DNA of 64,000 nucleotides, taken from the NCBI GenBank assembly GCA_030848705.1, contig CM061241.1:82884178-82948177 (forward strand), given 5' to 3'. Source of the stretch: Heracleum sosnowskyi. Its lineage: Eukaryota > Streptophyta > Magnoliopsida > Apiales > Apiaceae. How positions within the stretch are numbered: the first letter of the stretch is position 1; every line of letters starts with the position of its first letter. Under the pieces are notes generated by a model. The model did not search any database. It was not told the DNA's origin and saw nothing but the letters and a program-made list of their open reading frames with translations. Of the stretch, positions 1-10,914 are shown piece by piece. Position numbers and translations under genes: made by a program.

Positions 1-160
1 CATACATAAGTGTTACATACTTCATACAATGTTATTGTATAAATCTCTTATTTGGATATTTAGTATAAAAAATTGTTAAATATATAAAAACACTTAAATA
101 AAGGTTAATGATAATAATTATATCATTGATAGATAGAATACGATCATTCTTCAGATATTT
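1..160. repeat. Direct repeat copy 1 (about 160 bp)
   Basis: This stretch is repeated almost exactly at 789-948, with a handful of substitutions. Copy 1 starts at the window edge, so the repeat may extend further left. The 628 bp between the copies hold CACTA-like subterminal motifs. No coding potential is seen. Confidence 0.9.
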
Positions 161-460
161 TGTTATACACGTTGTAGATGTGGACATCATATATTGTATG
201 ATTTACGATCCTTGATATTTGTGTACAAGGAAATATTATCTAGCTCGGAAAATGTTAATAATTATAACATTACTAATTCCGAAGTTAAACGAACATTATA
301 TAATAACTATACTATTAGCGAATAAGTGACATATCAGTACTATTAACAACAATATTGTCATATTCAAATAACTAATTTTACATATTAGTATGACATAATT
401 TAATTATAAAGTCATCATTAAGTTGTCTTATATTAATTTTATATATGCGAGTCGGGACTC

Positions 461-780
461 ACGTATGTTTTGTTTATTCGATTTTATAAAAGTATAAGAC
501 AATGGTTTTTGTTTAACAAAGTGTTGTAAGTTATAAGACGTAACAATGGTTTTGGTCCAAAAAACGTTGTATAATATACACAAGGGTTTTCGTTTTGATC
601 CGTTCGTTGTTGAATAATCTCTATAACAATTGTTTATGTTGTTAAACCGTTGTATGATATAGACAATGGTTTCGTTTTATAAAATCCTTGCGTGATTATT
701 TACGTTACAATGTTTTGTTTAGCTAAACCGTTGTTTATATCAAAAGCGTTGATTTTTAAAAAAAAAACTTTATTTGTTGC
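461..780. repeat. CACTA-like subterminal repeat region (left)
   Basis: The motifs acaatggtttt, gttgtataa and aaaccgttgt recur here several times in both orientations, spaced by roughly 30-60 bp. The same words, mainly in reverse complement, crowd 4300-5050, where the block ends in a CACTA-type terminus. Dense short repeats near the ends are typical of CACTA transposons, so this may be the left subterminal region of that element. No left terminal CACTA sequence was found, so the assignment is an inference. Confidence 0.4.
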
Positions 781-788
781 CCTTAATA

Positions 789-948
789 CATACATAAGTG
801 TTACACACTTCATACAATGTTATTGTATAAATCTCTTATTTGGATATTTAGTATAAAAAATTGTTAGATATATAAAAACACTTAAATAAAGGTTAATGAT
901 AATAATAATATCATTGATAGATAGAATACGATCATACTTCAGATATTT
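789..948. repeat. Direct repeat copy 2 (about 160 bp)
   Basis: Near-identical copy of 1-160. Differences include tac/cac near the start, aaat/agat, and catt/cata near the end. Confidence 0.9.
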
Positions 949-1292
949 CTAACTAGTGTTTCATTCCGGATTGGTGTTTTTATTTCATAAAATATTTTTC
1001 TCTACAATCCAACTATATAGATATCAAAATCTATATATTTCAGTGATATTGCAAAAGTTTTTTCAAAAACTATATTTATTTGATTTGAGATTTTAACGGT
1101 TCACTTGTTATTTGACTAGTACTTTTAATTAGTATGAATATTTTAAAATATATTTTCCTACAATTCAAATATATAGATGCCAAGATATATATATATTTTT
1201 AATGATATTTAAATAATTGAAGAAAAATAAATGTATTTGGTTTAAGATTATAATGGTCAACTTGTGACTTGACTAGCATTTCTAACTAGTGT
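948..1292. repeat. Diverged tandem repeat, two units of about 165 bp
   Basis: The word tttctaactagtgtttcat opens the block and recurs at its right end near 1280. Between them two units share the order: ttttaaaatat-ttttcctacaat, a caaatatatagat stretch, gatatt, tttatttgrttt, and a tatttgactag-like end. The units are diverged but in register. No gene is seen here. Confidence 0.55.
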
Positions 1293-1407
1293 TTCATATG
1301 TTTTAATTTTTTTTAAAATCATAATTGATTTTTTTTTAGTTTATTCACATCACTAAAGTATGTACATATTAAAATTTGTATAATTAGATCGTTGAAAATT
1401 TTAAATT

Positions 1408-1409
<2 letters not shown>

Positions 1410-1446
<37 letters not shown>
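1410..1446. repeat. (TA)n microsatellite
   Basis: About 18 uninterrupted TA dinucleotides. The region after it (1480-1830) is rich in pyrimidines on the plus strand and resembles a plant 5' UTR or proximal promoter. No conserved coding start follows that I can recognise. Confidence 0.9.
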
Positions 1447-1449
<3 letters not shown>

Positions 1450-2020
1450 CTTCAATTTGTTACCTCACTATTTTTATTTACCTCCCTTGGTTTCATTACT
1501 TCCGTTCTTAAAATTTCAATTTTTCTTAAAATTTTCACTCTTATTTCCCTCCATTTGCTAATATTTCATTTCCCCCCTTCACAAGTAGATTACCTTTTTC
1601 CCTTTTCCCCTTTTCCCCTCTTCTTACAGCCAAACAATTGTTTATCATTCTCAACCAAACCCAAACACCATTCTTCTCCCACAAACATTATTCTCTTAGA
1701 CTGGATTCTATCTTTAGTTTATAGCTTGTCTTCGATTTGAGTTACAACTTCAATTTGGGGGTTTCTTTCAATTCCTATTCTCCAATTGAAGTTTCGATTT
1801 TTAGGTATTACTCTTTCTTTCTTCGATTTGATTTTGATTTAAGGTTTTGTACATGTAATTGTTTTTGTTTTGTATTTGCTTGTTTTAATTTAGGGCTTTT
1901 ATATTATTTGTAATTTGCATTTTTAGTTTATGTTGGGCTTCTCTCTTTAATTTTATATACTTTAATACTATGAAACTACCGCTTATTTGATTTAAACTTA
2001 AGCTAATTTTTTGGGCGACG

Positions 2021-2203
2021 ATGATACCACTTGAAAATGAAGGGGAGAATGTGGGAGTGGTGTTGCGGGAAGAAATCGAAGAGTTAGCAGAAAAACTAGA
2101 TCAATTGACAAGTTGCCATCACAGCAGAAGATTTCAAGATTTAAAAAGTGCACTGCAAACCTACTGCAGTGATCTTGGTTTAATCACTGACCTTATTATG
2201 TAG
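2021..2203 (+). CDS. Short unrecognised open frame (60 codons)
   Basis: An open frame of 60 codons begins at an ATG 275 bp upstream of the methyltransferase-like exons. It is acidic at the start, with a run resembling a helical or coiled segment (residues about 16-32, rich in Glu and Leu), and contains two adjacent His. I do not recognise a family. The pyrimidine-rich leader upstream and the following spliced fragment on the same strand make a first exon of a chimeric transcript possible, but nothing proves expression. It could equally be chance. Confidence 0.2.
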   Translation: MIPLENEGENVGVVLREEIEELAEKLDQLTSCHHSRRFQDLKSALQTYCSDLGLITDLIM

Positions 2204-2295
2204 TTAGAATATTAGATGTTAGACATGGAAAACAGTTCTTTGTTAAATGATTTCATGTCTAAGTAAGTTTATGAGTTTTATAACCACACATTCAG

Positions 2296-2939
2296 GTTGT
2301 GGTTGATGCTCGTTGTGGAACAGGGATTTTTTCTATATTTTGTGCACAGGCCGGTGCTAGACGAGTAAGAACTTCTATTTTTATTTTTCATTAATCTGCT
2401 CTGTTGATCTACTCACTCATACACACACAGTGCACATGCACAATTATGTAAACTATAAAGATGTGTAGTGATAGTATGACTTCAGCACATACTGACATAC
2501 ATAATGCTGGGTAAGCACTGAAGTTGGGACACAGTAGTCCAAGTGAATATATCTGAGCAAATTACTAAGATGTATTGCTGGAATATATAGTTTTATTAAT
2601 TGGTCGCAGTATGCACTGCCAGATGTTGAAATTCATGAAAAGGTCGATGTTATAGTTTCAGATTGGATGGATCAGTTACTTATCTACGACTATGAGGTTA
2701 TTGTTTTATTATGAGATACATATGGAAGTTGTTTTCTGCATCTTGTGTAACTTTAGTTTACTGGTATCGTTGTTATAACCATTCTTTATAACTTGAATTG
2801 CCTACTTTTGCAGAACCTGTTGGGCAGCATCCTTACAGCCAAAGATCGCCTGCTAAAACCTGGTGGTTTTATTATTCCTTTAAGGGCGACGGTATTGGCT
2901 CAGAGGTCTCTATACCTGACATGCGGTCTCTATACCTGA
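2296..2939 (+). pseudogene. PRMT6-like protein arginine methyltransferase fragment, three exons with introns
   Basis: Three exon-like blocks in one order match class I arginine methyltransferases. Exon a (2296-2364, after ttcag, before gtaag) encodes the SAM-binding motif I with the core CGTG followed by FCAQAGA. Exon b (2610-2696) encodes the EIHEKVDVIVSDWM region and exon c (2814-2939) encodes LKPGG and what follows. The order and wording suggest the PRMT6 type. The N-terminal part, the stretch between motif I and post-I, and the whole C-terminal barrel are absent. In the double-E loop, normally SEWM...LLYE, both glutamates are aspartate here. A 16-bp duplication (2905-2920 and 2925-2940) leads to a TGA at 2937. 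Introns are retained, so this is a DNA-level copy and not a processed transcript. Confidence 0.75.
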
Positions 2940-4299
2940 CGATGTACAAAAGATATCCCTATATACTCTTCGTAAATGCCTAAATGAAAGAGATGTTAAA
3001 TTTTATTCTATCTAGTCCTAAAATATTACTAATCAATGATCAGTTTCTTTCCATTTCAACATAAATGCATTACTGATAAAATATTTGGCATGAAAAAAAG
3101 CTGATGAGAGAACATGTCTAAAACACACACAAATAACTATTTTTCTTTATATGCGTAATTTACCAAAGATCTATTATTATAGACATTGACAAGCTTTATA
3201 GAAATAGACGAGACTAATGGAAATATGGAAAGTTTTGAAACTTATCAAAATAAAGTATCACATAATTCATACATCTATATTGAACTTGGTTCAGGCAGAT
3301 TATTTGAGTTGTCCTTCGCTATGGAACTTCATTCTATATAATTTCTTGTTATGTTCTCTTAAAAGCTGATGGTTGATCATGTGTAATTCACACATTCTAT
3401 TCACGGAATTTGCTTTTTTGGTACTGTTAGTTTATAGTCATATTCCAATATTAATTAGTTATCTTTAATTTCACTTCCAGCAACATTTAATCTTCTGCTG
3501 TGATGGCCACTTGTCAATAGATCTTCTTACTCCTATATGTTAATATCTTTTTTAGTTGTATTTTAATATATATCTCTCTCTGTATGGAACTTCTATATTT
3601 TATATGTATATTTTAAGCTGAACATTTATTTTTCTTGCACAGAGTTGTGTTATAACTAAAACTTAATATTGTGCAAGAGGTAGAATTGGATATGCTTGTC
3701 CCTAGATCTTATTATGCTTTATGATTCTGGAAAACTTCTGGTAAGGCATTCAGAAGGTCCAGTACTTCTTCTACCATATCCTTTATTTCTTGTAGACGCT
3801 TTCCAACTTCTGGTGTCATTACTTATGTTGGAAGCACTATGAGTTCGATCTATTACATCTGCAGCAGGCTCTGTACAAATAACAACTTCTAGATTAATAC
3901 GTACAATCTCGTACTTCTCACTCCGCACAACAACTTCTAAAATATTCGCAATGTCATTAACATTTTGAGTTATTGCAGCTTGTTTGTTCTTCGCTGCAGC
4001 TGCCACCACATCTAGCTTGAAAAGATTCTACATTTTTTCTAGAGAATCCACCATGCCCTCATATTTAAGCCTCATATCGTCTCGCTGAAGAGATTGACAT
4101 ACGCACCAGCGGTTGAGGTACAAAGTTAACTACCATGCCCTCATATTTAAGCCTCATATTATGAAGTTAAGTAGCTCGAAAGTGAGCAAGCTTCGTACAC
4201 AAGGCCACATCAAAAGGATGATTGTGAGATTGATTATTTCCCCTCCTAGTTCCATCTCACTCTTAGAATTTTAGGCTAGTTTCTTTTATGTCATATAAA
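2940..4299. other. No recognisable gene; contains one unrecognised minus-strand open frame
   Basis: Mostly AT-rich non-coding sequence. A 96-codon open frame lies at 3719-4009 on the minus strand. Its first third (about residues 4-27, alanine and asparagine rich, helical) could be part of a coiled-coil, but I cannot assign a family. A 28-bp phrase (accatgccctcatatttaag and what follows) occurs twice, near 4050 and 4131, with the second copy just downstream of the first. Confidence 0.35.
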
Positions 4300-5055
4300 G
4301 TTTTTTAATGGCATTGTATGAACCATTGTGTGTAAAAAATAACAAAGCATTTTTAGCTTCCCAAAGTGTTGTCTAATGACAATAAATACATTAGATTAAT
4401 AAATCATTGTTTATTCTCATAATTGTATATTTTCTTTCTCACAACTATTTTTTAACAACAAAAGCTTGTAAAAATAGGTTATAGCCAATACTTTCTTGGC
4501 AAATAAACCATTGTGCTAAATGAAGAAAGACAACAATCCAGAAAAAAGAAAACTATTGTATAAACTACTTCCGAGAACGGTATTTAAATTGATTATTACC
4601 TAAACTGCTGTTATGTATAATTTCACACAACACATTTAGAGAAGATAAGCTTTGTCTATTTAGACATAGCACAACAGGTTTTTTATATTTAAAACCATTG
4701 TGTTCTAAGTAGTGCAACAACGCAAAAAAAAAAAAAAAATCTCTTGATACTATTGTTTTCCGACAACGTTTTCCCTAGAGTACTGTTGTTGTTTCTAGGT
4801 ATTATACAACATTTTATATTTCTTCGTGTGTTGTGTTCATTACCTTATACAACGCATTTCTGAGTAATAAACTGTTGTTGTTTCTGGCTATTATACAACA
4901 CTTTGGTTATCGGTGACTGTCGTTTCAGTTATTTTGCACAACATTTTTTAAGCGTTGTCTGAGGTCCATCTGACGGCATCTCAATAGTCATCGGTTTTCA
5001 GGGGTAATAGACAACGGGCCTGGTTGAGTCGTCTGATTCAGTTTTTCTTGTACTG
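4300..5055 (+). mobile_element. CACTA-type transposon right end with subterminal repeats
   Basis: This block is crowded with acaac/gttgt words (aaaccattgtg, acaacattt, acaacgttttc) in both orientations and stops at ttttcttgtactg (end 5055). That is one base off the usual CACTA right end ttttcttgtagtg. The same words occur at 461-780. A CACTA element spanning some 4.5 kb and carrying the PRMT6-like fragment is therefore plausible, but I found no matching left terminus and no 3-bp target duplication. Confidence 0.5.
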
Positions 5056-6430
5056 ATGTGATGACAAAGATATTGGCCTTGATACATTTGCAAACGGGTT
5101 AGTCTGTTTTGACATACAAGTATTGAACAAAACCTTCCATAAGACTATCTGAAAAGCGCAAGTCCTGTTGCTTTGTAAACTCGTCGTAATTATCAGGTAC
5201 ACGCAAAAGAGGTACACGCAAAAGAGGGGATGTAGTAGATGAAGCCAATTCTTGATGTACTTGTACCCGGTATCCCATATCCTGAAACCATCATTCTCAA
5301 CAATACAAGTACTAACCAGAAATACGCCCAATAAACATAAATGTAAAACCATTTTAGGGTTTCTTGTAATGATCTCCATGTAAATACACACATCTAATGA
5401 ATCAACAGACCTAACCAAATGAAACAAAAACTGAAGATTTAAATGGATATACAAGATTCGTTACCAAAATTAGAAAATTCTGGTAACAAACATCTGATTT
5501 AGATAATTTTGAAGATATGAAATAAAGCAAGATTAGCAAGTATGAAATTTAGACCTCTCTTGCGAAAAAAAAAGGAAAGCAATTCACAAAATTTACTAAA
5601 TCAGATGATAATTAACAAGAAAAAAATTACAATGATAAAGAAAATTTTAGTTTACTAACAGACCAAATCTATTATCTATCTAATACCGCAACATGATACT
5701 TTGTGATTGATTTTATTCAATTTAAAATTACAAATTTAACCCTATTACCTGCAGTTGCTGTTATGTATGTCTGTACAAAAACTCTTTCCCTTATTCTAAC
5801 CTTTCGCCTTTTACCTTCCGGCAGCTATGGCACGCCATAAAGTAGTCGGACACATATCCCATTTTTCGTTGATCCAACTTCAGCCTCCTCCTTTGATACA
5901 CAATCAAACGCCGGTCACATACCATGGATATGTATATCAACCAAGGTGATTAACATAGAGTTCTGATGAATCTTCGCCCCTTTGTATGTACATAGTACAT
6001 GTATACATAAATATTTTTTAAACTATCTTGTGAGTTAGCAATGCAGTTTGTCATTATTCTATGTCTTTCCTAAGTGCGCTCCAGTTGTTTGATGAAATGT
6101 CATCAAAGATTCATTGTGACCTTTTCAGTCCCTGTTCAGTTTTTGCGTTGATATTTACTTGAGCTGTATGTGAAAGTTTCGGGTATTTTTATCTTGATTG
6201 CGATGGCATTAGAATTGCAAGGTCTGTTAGAGGTTACTGAGGGTTCATGTTAGTGATAGAGGCATAATATTTACTTTGAATTTGTAGATACTTGCAGTTT
6301 TGTGCCCCTTGATTCGGTAAATATTTACCTTGTGTTGTAATTTATCATAAACAAAGTGTGTGTGTAAGGGAGGCAAAAAAATATTGCGCACAACAAAAGT
6401 AACATATCAGCTGTTACATGATTCCATCCA
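5056..6430. other. Non-coding interval with one short exon-like frame
   Basis: AT-rich sequence with a 17-bp tandem duplication (ggtacacgcaaaagag, near 5199-5230). A 40-codon frame at 5827-5949 (plus strand) has a proline-rich middle and ends at an AAGGTGA that also reads as a splice donor, so it could be the relic of a first exon. I recognise no family. The interval ends at the insertion site of the copia element at 6431. Confidence 0.4.
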
Positions 6431-6772
6431 TCTCAGCAAATACTTTAGTATAATATATATATGCTGTATTAATATTCTTAACTGGAAATGTACTATTTAA
6501 CACACACAGTATTATTTGCCAAAAGATTGATTTATTATGACAGCAATAACAATACATATATAGAAAATGAAGGTAAACAAACACATGCGATAAAGTTGCA
6601 TGACTCCAACTGAACAACTACTTCCTACGTTTATTAAGCTAGTTCCTACAAACCAGCAACAAAGAAACACACGACTGGGTCGTGTCAAATACTCCTGCAG
6701 ACCAAGTCCAAGCCCATTACTCCAGCCCATTACTCCAGCTGGTCTCAGACAAACTGCAGATTACTCGCAACA
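6431..6772 (-). repeat. Copia-1 3' LTR
   Basis: Left copy on the plus strand, the 3' LTR in element orientation. The polypurine tract (GGGGGGTGA on the minus strand) is at 6773-6785, overlapping the last codons of gag-pol. Confidence 0.95.
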
Positions 6773-6773
6773 A

Positions 6774-9700
6774 TCACCCCCCTAAGCTGTAGTTTGTCTG
6801 ACAGTTCTTCACTCCAAGCAATTTTCTCATTTTCTCAAACTGAAGTGTTGCTAATGGCTTTGTCAAACTATCTGCTCGCTGGAACTCCCCTTTTACATGC
6901 TTCACAACAATCTCGCCTCGTTCAACACATTCTCTAATAAAGTGATAGCGTATGTCAATATGCTTGCTTCGCCCGTGAAACACTGCATTCTTTGCCAAAT
7001 CAATGGCCGACCTGTTATCCAAGAACAATACCACTGGTCCCAGATCCTTTGCTGTTATTTGATTTAACAAATTTCTGAGCCAAATGGCTTGACAAGCGGC
7101 CGCCGTTGCTGCCATAAACTCAGCTTCGCAAGATGACAAAGCAACACATTTCTGTTTCTGTGATATCCATGTAACCAGACTATCATTTAGATAAAATGCC
7201 ATACCTGACGTGCTTCGTCGGTCATCCAGGTGCCCAGCTAGGTCGCTGTCCGAGTAGCCAGTTAAGATATTATTTCCACTGTTCTTCGTGTACACAAGAC
7301 CAAAGTGCAGCGTTCCCTTTACATACCGTAATATCCTCTTAGCTGCGTTCAAGTGTAAATTGGTTGGTCTTTCCATATACCTGCTGATGATTCCCACCGC
7401 ATATGAGATGTCCGGCCTGGTGTGAACTAGATATCTAAGTCCACCAACCAAACTTTTATACCTGGTGGAGTCAACAGCTTCTCCTTCCTCATCCTTCGTG
7501 ATCTTCTCTTTAGGATCCATGGGATACCTCGTGGAATTGCACTGTAACATACCTGCCTTAGTCAGAATCTTCTTTGCGTAGCCTGCTTGCTTGATTTTTA
7601 TGTAGGTTTTGCCTTGTTCCACCTCCATACCAAGGTAGTAGCTTAGTTTACCAAGATTGCTCATTTCAAATTTCTTGTTCATCTCCTCTTTGAACTGATT
7701 GATCATTGCAGTGTTTGAACCCGTTATCAGTAAATCATCGACATAGACAGCCACAACTAAGCTATCATTTCCCTGGTTCCGTGTGTAGACAGCGTGTTCT
7801 GAGGGACACTTTGTAAATCCGAGACTAGCAAGACATGAATTTAATTTTGCATACCAGGCTCGGGGCGCCTGACGCAAACCATACAGTGCTTTCAATAACT
7901 TGTAGACTTTTCGTTCTTGTCCCGGAATCTCAAACCCCTCGGGCTGAGCAACATAAACATTCTCACTGATTTCTCCATTTAGAAATGCTGTCTTCACATC
8001 TAAATGGTGGACTTCCCACTCATTCTTGGCCGCCAAGGCTAGTATTAGTCGAACTGTCTCCAAGCGTGTGACTGGTGCAAAACTCTCCTCGAAATCAATT
8101 CCAAGTTCTTGAACGTATCCCTTCGCCACTAACCTTGCCTTGTGCTTAACGATTCTTCCATCTGCATCTTTCTTTAATTTAAAAATCCATTTCAAGCCTA
8201 TTACCTTTTGATCACTCGGAGGATTTGTCAACAGCCATGTTCCATTCTTCTCAATTGATTCAAGTTCGCTCTCCATGGCTTGTTTCCAGCTTTTATCCTT
8301 TACAGCCTGTGCATAATTTCTGGGTTCTTCACAGCCCAGTAACAGTAGCTCTTCTTCCGCATCTGATTCTCCTTCTTCTGTTGCTTTGTACACATCAGCA
8401 ATCAATCGTGTTTTTCTGGGCTCGCAGCTATCATCATAATTGTCAGTGTTCAAGCGTGGTTCAGGAGGTGGACTGTGAACTGTGTGCGATGCACTGCTCT
8501 CCTCCGTGTTGCTTTCCTTCCACATGTCGTCCAAAACCATGAACGGAGTATCCCTTTCTTCATCTGCAATTGACTCCCATTGCCAGGTTTTTGTTTCATC
8601 AAAAACAACGTCCCGGCTGATATAGACTTTATCATTGTCTGGATCATACAAGCGATATCCTTTCGTACCTGATTCCCTTCCCAAATTAATTACCGGACGA
8701 CTTCGATCATCTAACTTCCGTGTTTGATTTCCGGGTATCTTCATATAAGCCAAGCACCCAAAAAGTTTTATATGACTTACATCAGGCTTCTGGTTTGTCC
8801 AAGCTTCATATGGAGTTACATCAGATAGAGCACGAGTCGGGAGTCTGTTTAAGAGATACACAGAATGTCTCACTGCTTCCCCCCATAATTTTGATGGAAG
8901 CTTCATCTCTTTTAAGCAGCTCCTGGCCATCTCTACAACGGTTCTGTTTCTCCTCTCTACGACGCCATTCTGTTGTGGCGTGTAAGGAGTTGTAAGATGT
9001 CTTTCGATTCCAGCCTCGTCACAATAAGCTTTAAACTCTTGAGAGTTGAACTCTCCTCCCCTATCCGTTCGAAACACCTGAATTCTTTTCCCCGGCTTTC
9101 TTTCAACCATAGCTCTAAAGCTTTTAAACGCACTCAACGCCTCATCTTTACTTTTCAAAAAATATACCCACATTACTCTGCTAAAATCATCAACCAACAA
9201 GAAAAAATATTTCTTACCAGTGGCTGTCTCAGGTGTTATGGGGCCACACAAGTCTCCGTGTATGAGTTCCAGCTCTTTGCTTGCAAAATACTTCGCATGC
9301 GAGGGAAATTGTTTCCGTGGCTGCTTTGACACTAAACAGCCTGCACAAACTTCCTTTGGTTGCTCAATTTTACTCAGACCTCTCACCATGTCCCTCTTGT
9401 GAAGCAATTCCAAGGCTTGATAATTTACATGACCAAAGCGAGCATGCCACAGTTTGGAGGTCTCGACTGCTTTAGTCATTAAACAAGACTGTTTCGTACT
9501 TTCAATAAGCAGTTTGTACAATCTATTAGGAGATTTCTTTACCTTCATTAGTAGCACATTTTCTCTGTCATACACCCATAGGAAATCCCCTTTAATGACC
9601 ACTCTGTTCCCTTCCTCCGAGAGTTGACCCAGGCTTATGATGTTGTTGCGAAGGCTCGGGATGTAGTACACATCGTTCAAAACGTGTTCCTCCCCTGTCT

Positions 9701-10883
9701 TGCATTTGAACACAAGTGACCCCTTTCCTTCGATTTTGACTGTTGAACCATCTCCAAAGCGCACTGTTCCTGTTACATTCTCGTCAATCTCGGAGAACTT
9801 TGACTTGAAACCCGTCATGTGATTGCTTGCGCCATTGTCAAGATACCACAGGTTTGTCTCCTTTCCATGTTCAGCATTCTTAGGAAGTGTATTTGGTGTT
9901 ACCATCCCTTCATTCAGCATCAATTTCTTGGACTCCTCCTCCTGGTCGTGTTTGGCCAGCAACAGTGCTACTTCATCATCCTCAATTTGGGCCATATTTG
10001 CCTCTTGCCTCGGTTCTCTGGCTCGTCTTGGTTTCCGACACTCGGTGGCAAAATGACCATACACTTGGCAGTTGAAACACCTGATCTTACTCTTATCTCG
10101 ACCTCGGAATTTCACATTGGACACACCACCCTCAACTCCACTTTTGTTTTGTCTCTTCAGCCACTCCTCCCGAGTGAACAGCAATTTCTTTTCTTCGTTT
10201 TCCCGTTTACTCCATTCCTCCTCTGTGAGTAAAAGATGTTCTTCATTGGCTTCTTTCTTTCCCTTTACTCTTTCTTCATGCGCCTTAAGCGAGCCTATTG
10301 CTTCTTCAACGGTCATTGTCTCCAGGTCACCGAATTGCTCGAGCGTGGATGTTATCTGTAAGAATTTTGGTGGCACTGCCCGTAGCAGTTTCTTGACCAC
10401 ATATGATTCACTCACGTCTTCACCGAGTGCTCTGATGTTCGTGACTAACCCATTCAGTTTCATGGAGAAGTCGTCCAGAACCTCATTCTCCTTCATGCTT
10501 AAAGATTCAAACTCCGCCTTGAGAGTTTGAATTTTCGCCTTCTTAACTTTGTCAGCTCCTTGACACATGGTTTTAATTCCATCCCATGCTTCCTTGGCTG
10601 TCTTCTTCTCTGCCAACGCGAGAAGCATCTCCTCTGGGATCCCTTGGTAGATCATCGCTAACGCCACCTTATCCGTCTTGTCTTCTATTGGCACCTTTGG
10701 GTCAGCCTTTGGGTCAATTGGTTCAACAGCAACCCATACACCTTGAGCTTGCATAAACACACGCATCTTTAGTGCCCAGGCTGTGTAGTTGCTCCTGCTC
10801 AGCATCGGATAACTTAGGCCTATTGATCCTCCCTTGATCTTATTCCCATCCTTCATATCCATCGTTGTTTGAGTCTTTGACAT
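6774..10883 (-). CDS. Intact copia gag-pol polyprotein, 1369 residues
   Basis: One uninterrupted frame encodes every copia activity in the order gag, protease, integrase, reverse transcriptase, RNase H. Gag occupies about residues 1-300 and ends in a CCHC zinc knuckle (C269-C272-H277-C282). The aspartic protease active site is DNGAS at 349-353. Integrase has its His/Cys zinc region from about 480 to 516 and a DDE triad at D544, D607 and E643. The reverse transcriptase active site YVDD is at 1047-1050, and RNase H follows to the C-terminus. The start is 31 bp inside the 5' LTR. The stop lies in the polypurine tract. Wording such as WYLDNGASNHMTG resembles the Tnt1-94 type of plant copia; I do not fix the lineage. 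With no stops, frameshifts or lost catalytic residues, it could still be mobile. Confidence 0.97.
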   Translation of the reverse strand: MSKTQTTMDMKDGNKIKGGSIGLSYPMLSRSNYTAWALKMRVFMQAQGVWVAVEPIDPKADPKVPIEDKTDKVALAMIYQGIPEEMLLALAEKKTAKEAWDGIKTMCQGADKVKKAKIQTLKAEFESLSMKENEVLDDFSMKLNGLVTNIRALGEDVSESYVVKKLLRAVPPKFLQITSTLEQFGDLETMTVEEAIGSLKAHEERVKGKKEANEEHLLLTEEEWSKRENEEKKLLFTREEWLKRQNKSGVEGGVSNVKFRGRDKSKIRCFNCQVYGHFATECRKPRRAREPRQEANMAQIEDDEVALLLAKHDQEEESKKLMLNEGMVTPNTLPKNAEHGKETNLWYLDNGASNHMTGFKSKFSEIDENVTGTVRFGDGSTVKIEGKGSLVFKCKTGEEHVLNDVYYIPSLRNNIISLGQLSEEGNRVVIKGDFLWVYDRENVLLMKVKKSPNRLYKLLIESTKQSCLMTKAVETSKLWHARFGHVNYQALELLHKRDMVRGLSKIEQPKEVCAGCLVSKQPRKQFPSHAKYFASKELELIHGDLCGPITPETATGKKYFFLLVDDFSRVMWVYFLKSKDEALSAFKSFRAMVERKPGKRIQVFRTDRGGEFNSQEFKAYCDEAGIERHLTTPYTPQQNGVVERRNRTVVEMARSCLKEMKLPSKLWGEAVRHSVYLLNRLPTRALSDVTPYEAWTNQKPDVSHIKLFGCLAYMKIPGNQTRKLDDRSRPVINLGRESGTKGYRLYDPDNDKVYISRDVVFDETKTWQWESIADEERDTPFMVLDDMWKESNTEESSASHTVHSPPPEPRLNTDNYDDSCEPRKTRLIADVYKATEEGESDAEEELLLLGCEEPRNYAQAVKDKSWKQAMESELESIEKNGTWLLTNPPSDQKVIGLKWIFKLKKDADGRIVKHKARLVAKGYVQELGIDFEESFAPVTRLETVRLILALAAKNEWEVHHLDVKTAFLNGEISENVYVAQPEGFEIPGQERKVYKLLKALYGLRQAPRAWYAKLNSCLASLGFTKCPSEHAVYTRNQGNDSLVVAVYVDDLLITGSNTAMINQFKEEMNKKFEMSNLGKLSYYLGMEVEQGKTYIKIKQAGYAKKILTKAGMLQCNSTRYPMDPKEKITKDEEGEAVDSTRYKSLVGGLRYLVHTRPDISYAVGIISRYMERPTNLHLNAAKRILRYVKGTLHFGLVYTKNSGNNILTGYSDSDLAGHLDDRRSTSGMAFYLNDSLVTWISQKQKCVALSSCEAEFMAATAAACQAIWLRNLLNQITAKDLGPVVLFLDNRSAIDLAKNAVFHGRSKHIDIRYHFIRECVERGEIVVKHVKGEFQRADSLTKPLATLQFEKMRKLLGVKNCQTNYSLGG

Positions 10884-10899
10884 TCACGACAAGTTTCCA

Positions 10900-10912
10900 G
10901 GCTCTGATACCA
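10900..10912 (-). promoter_or_regulatory. Copia-1 primer-binding site
   Basis: Reads TGGTATCAGAGCC on the minus strand, matching the 3' end complement of initiator methionine tRNA, the usual copia primer. Confidence 0.9.
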
Positions 10913-10914
10913 AT

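Noticed and set aside
6414..6785. Open frames of 60-80 codons on both strands in the Copia-1 LTRs, repeated at 10853-11214
   Set aside because: They are copies of one LTR sequence, have no domain content, and occur in both LTRs because the LTRs are identical.
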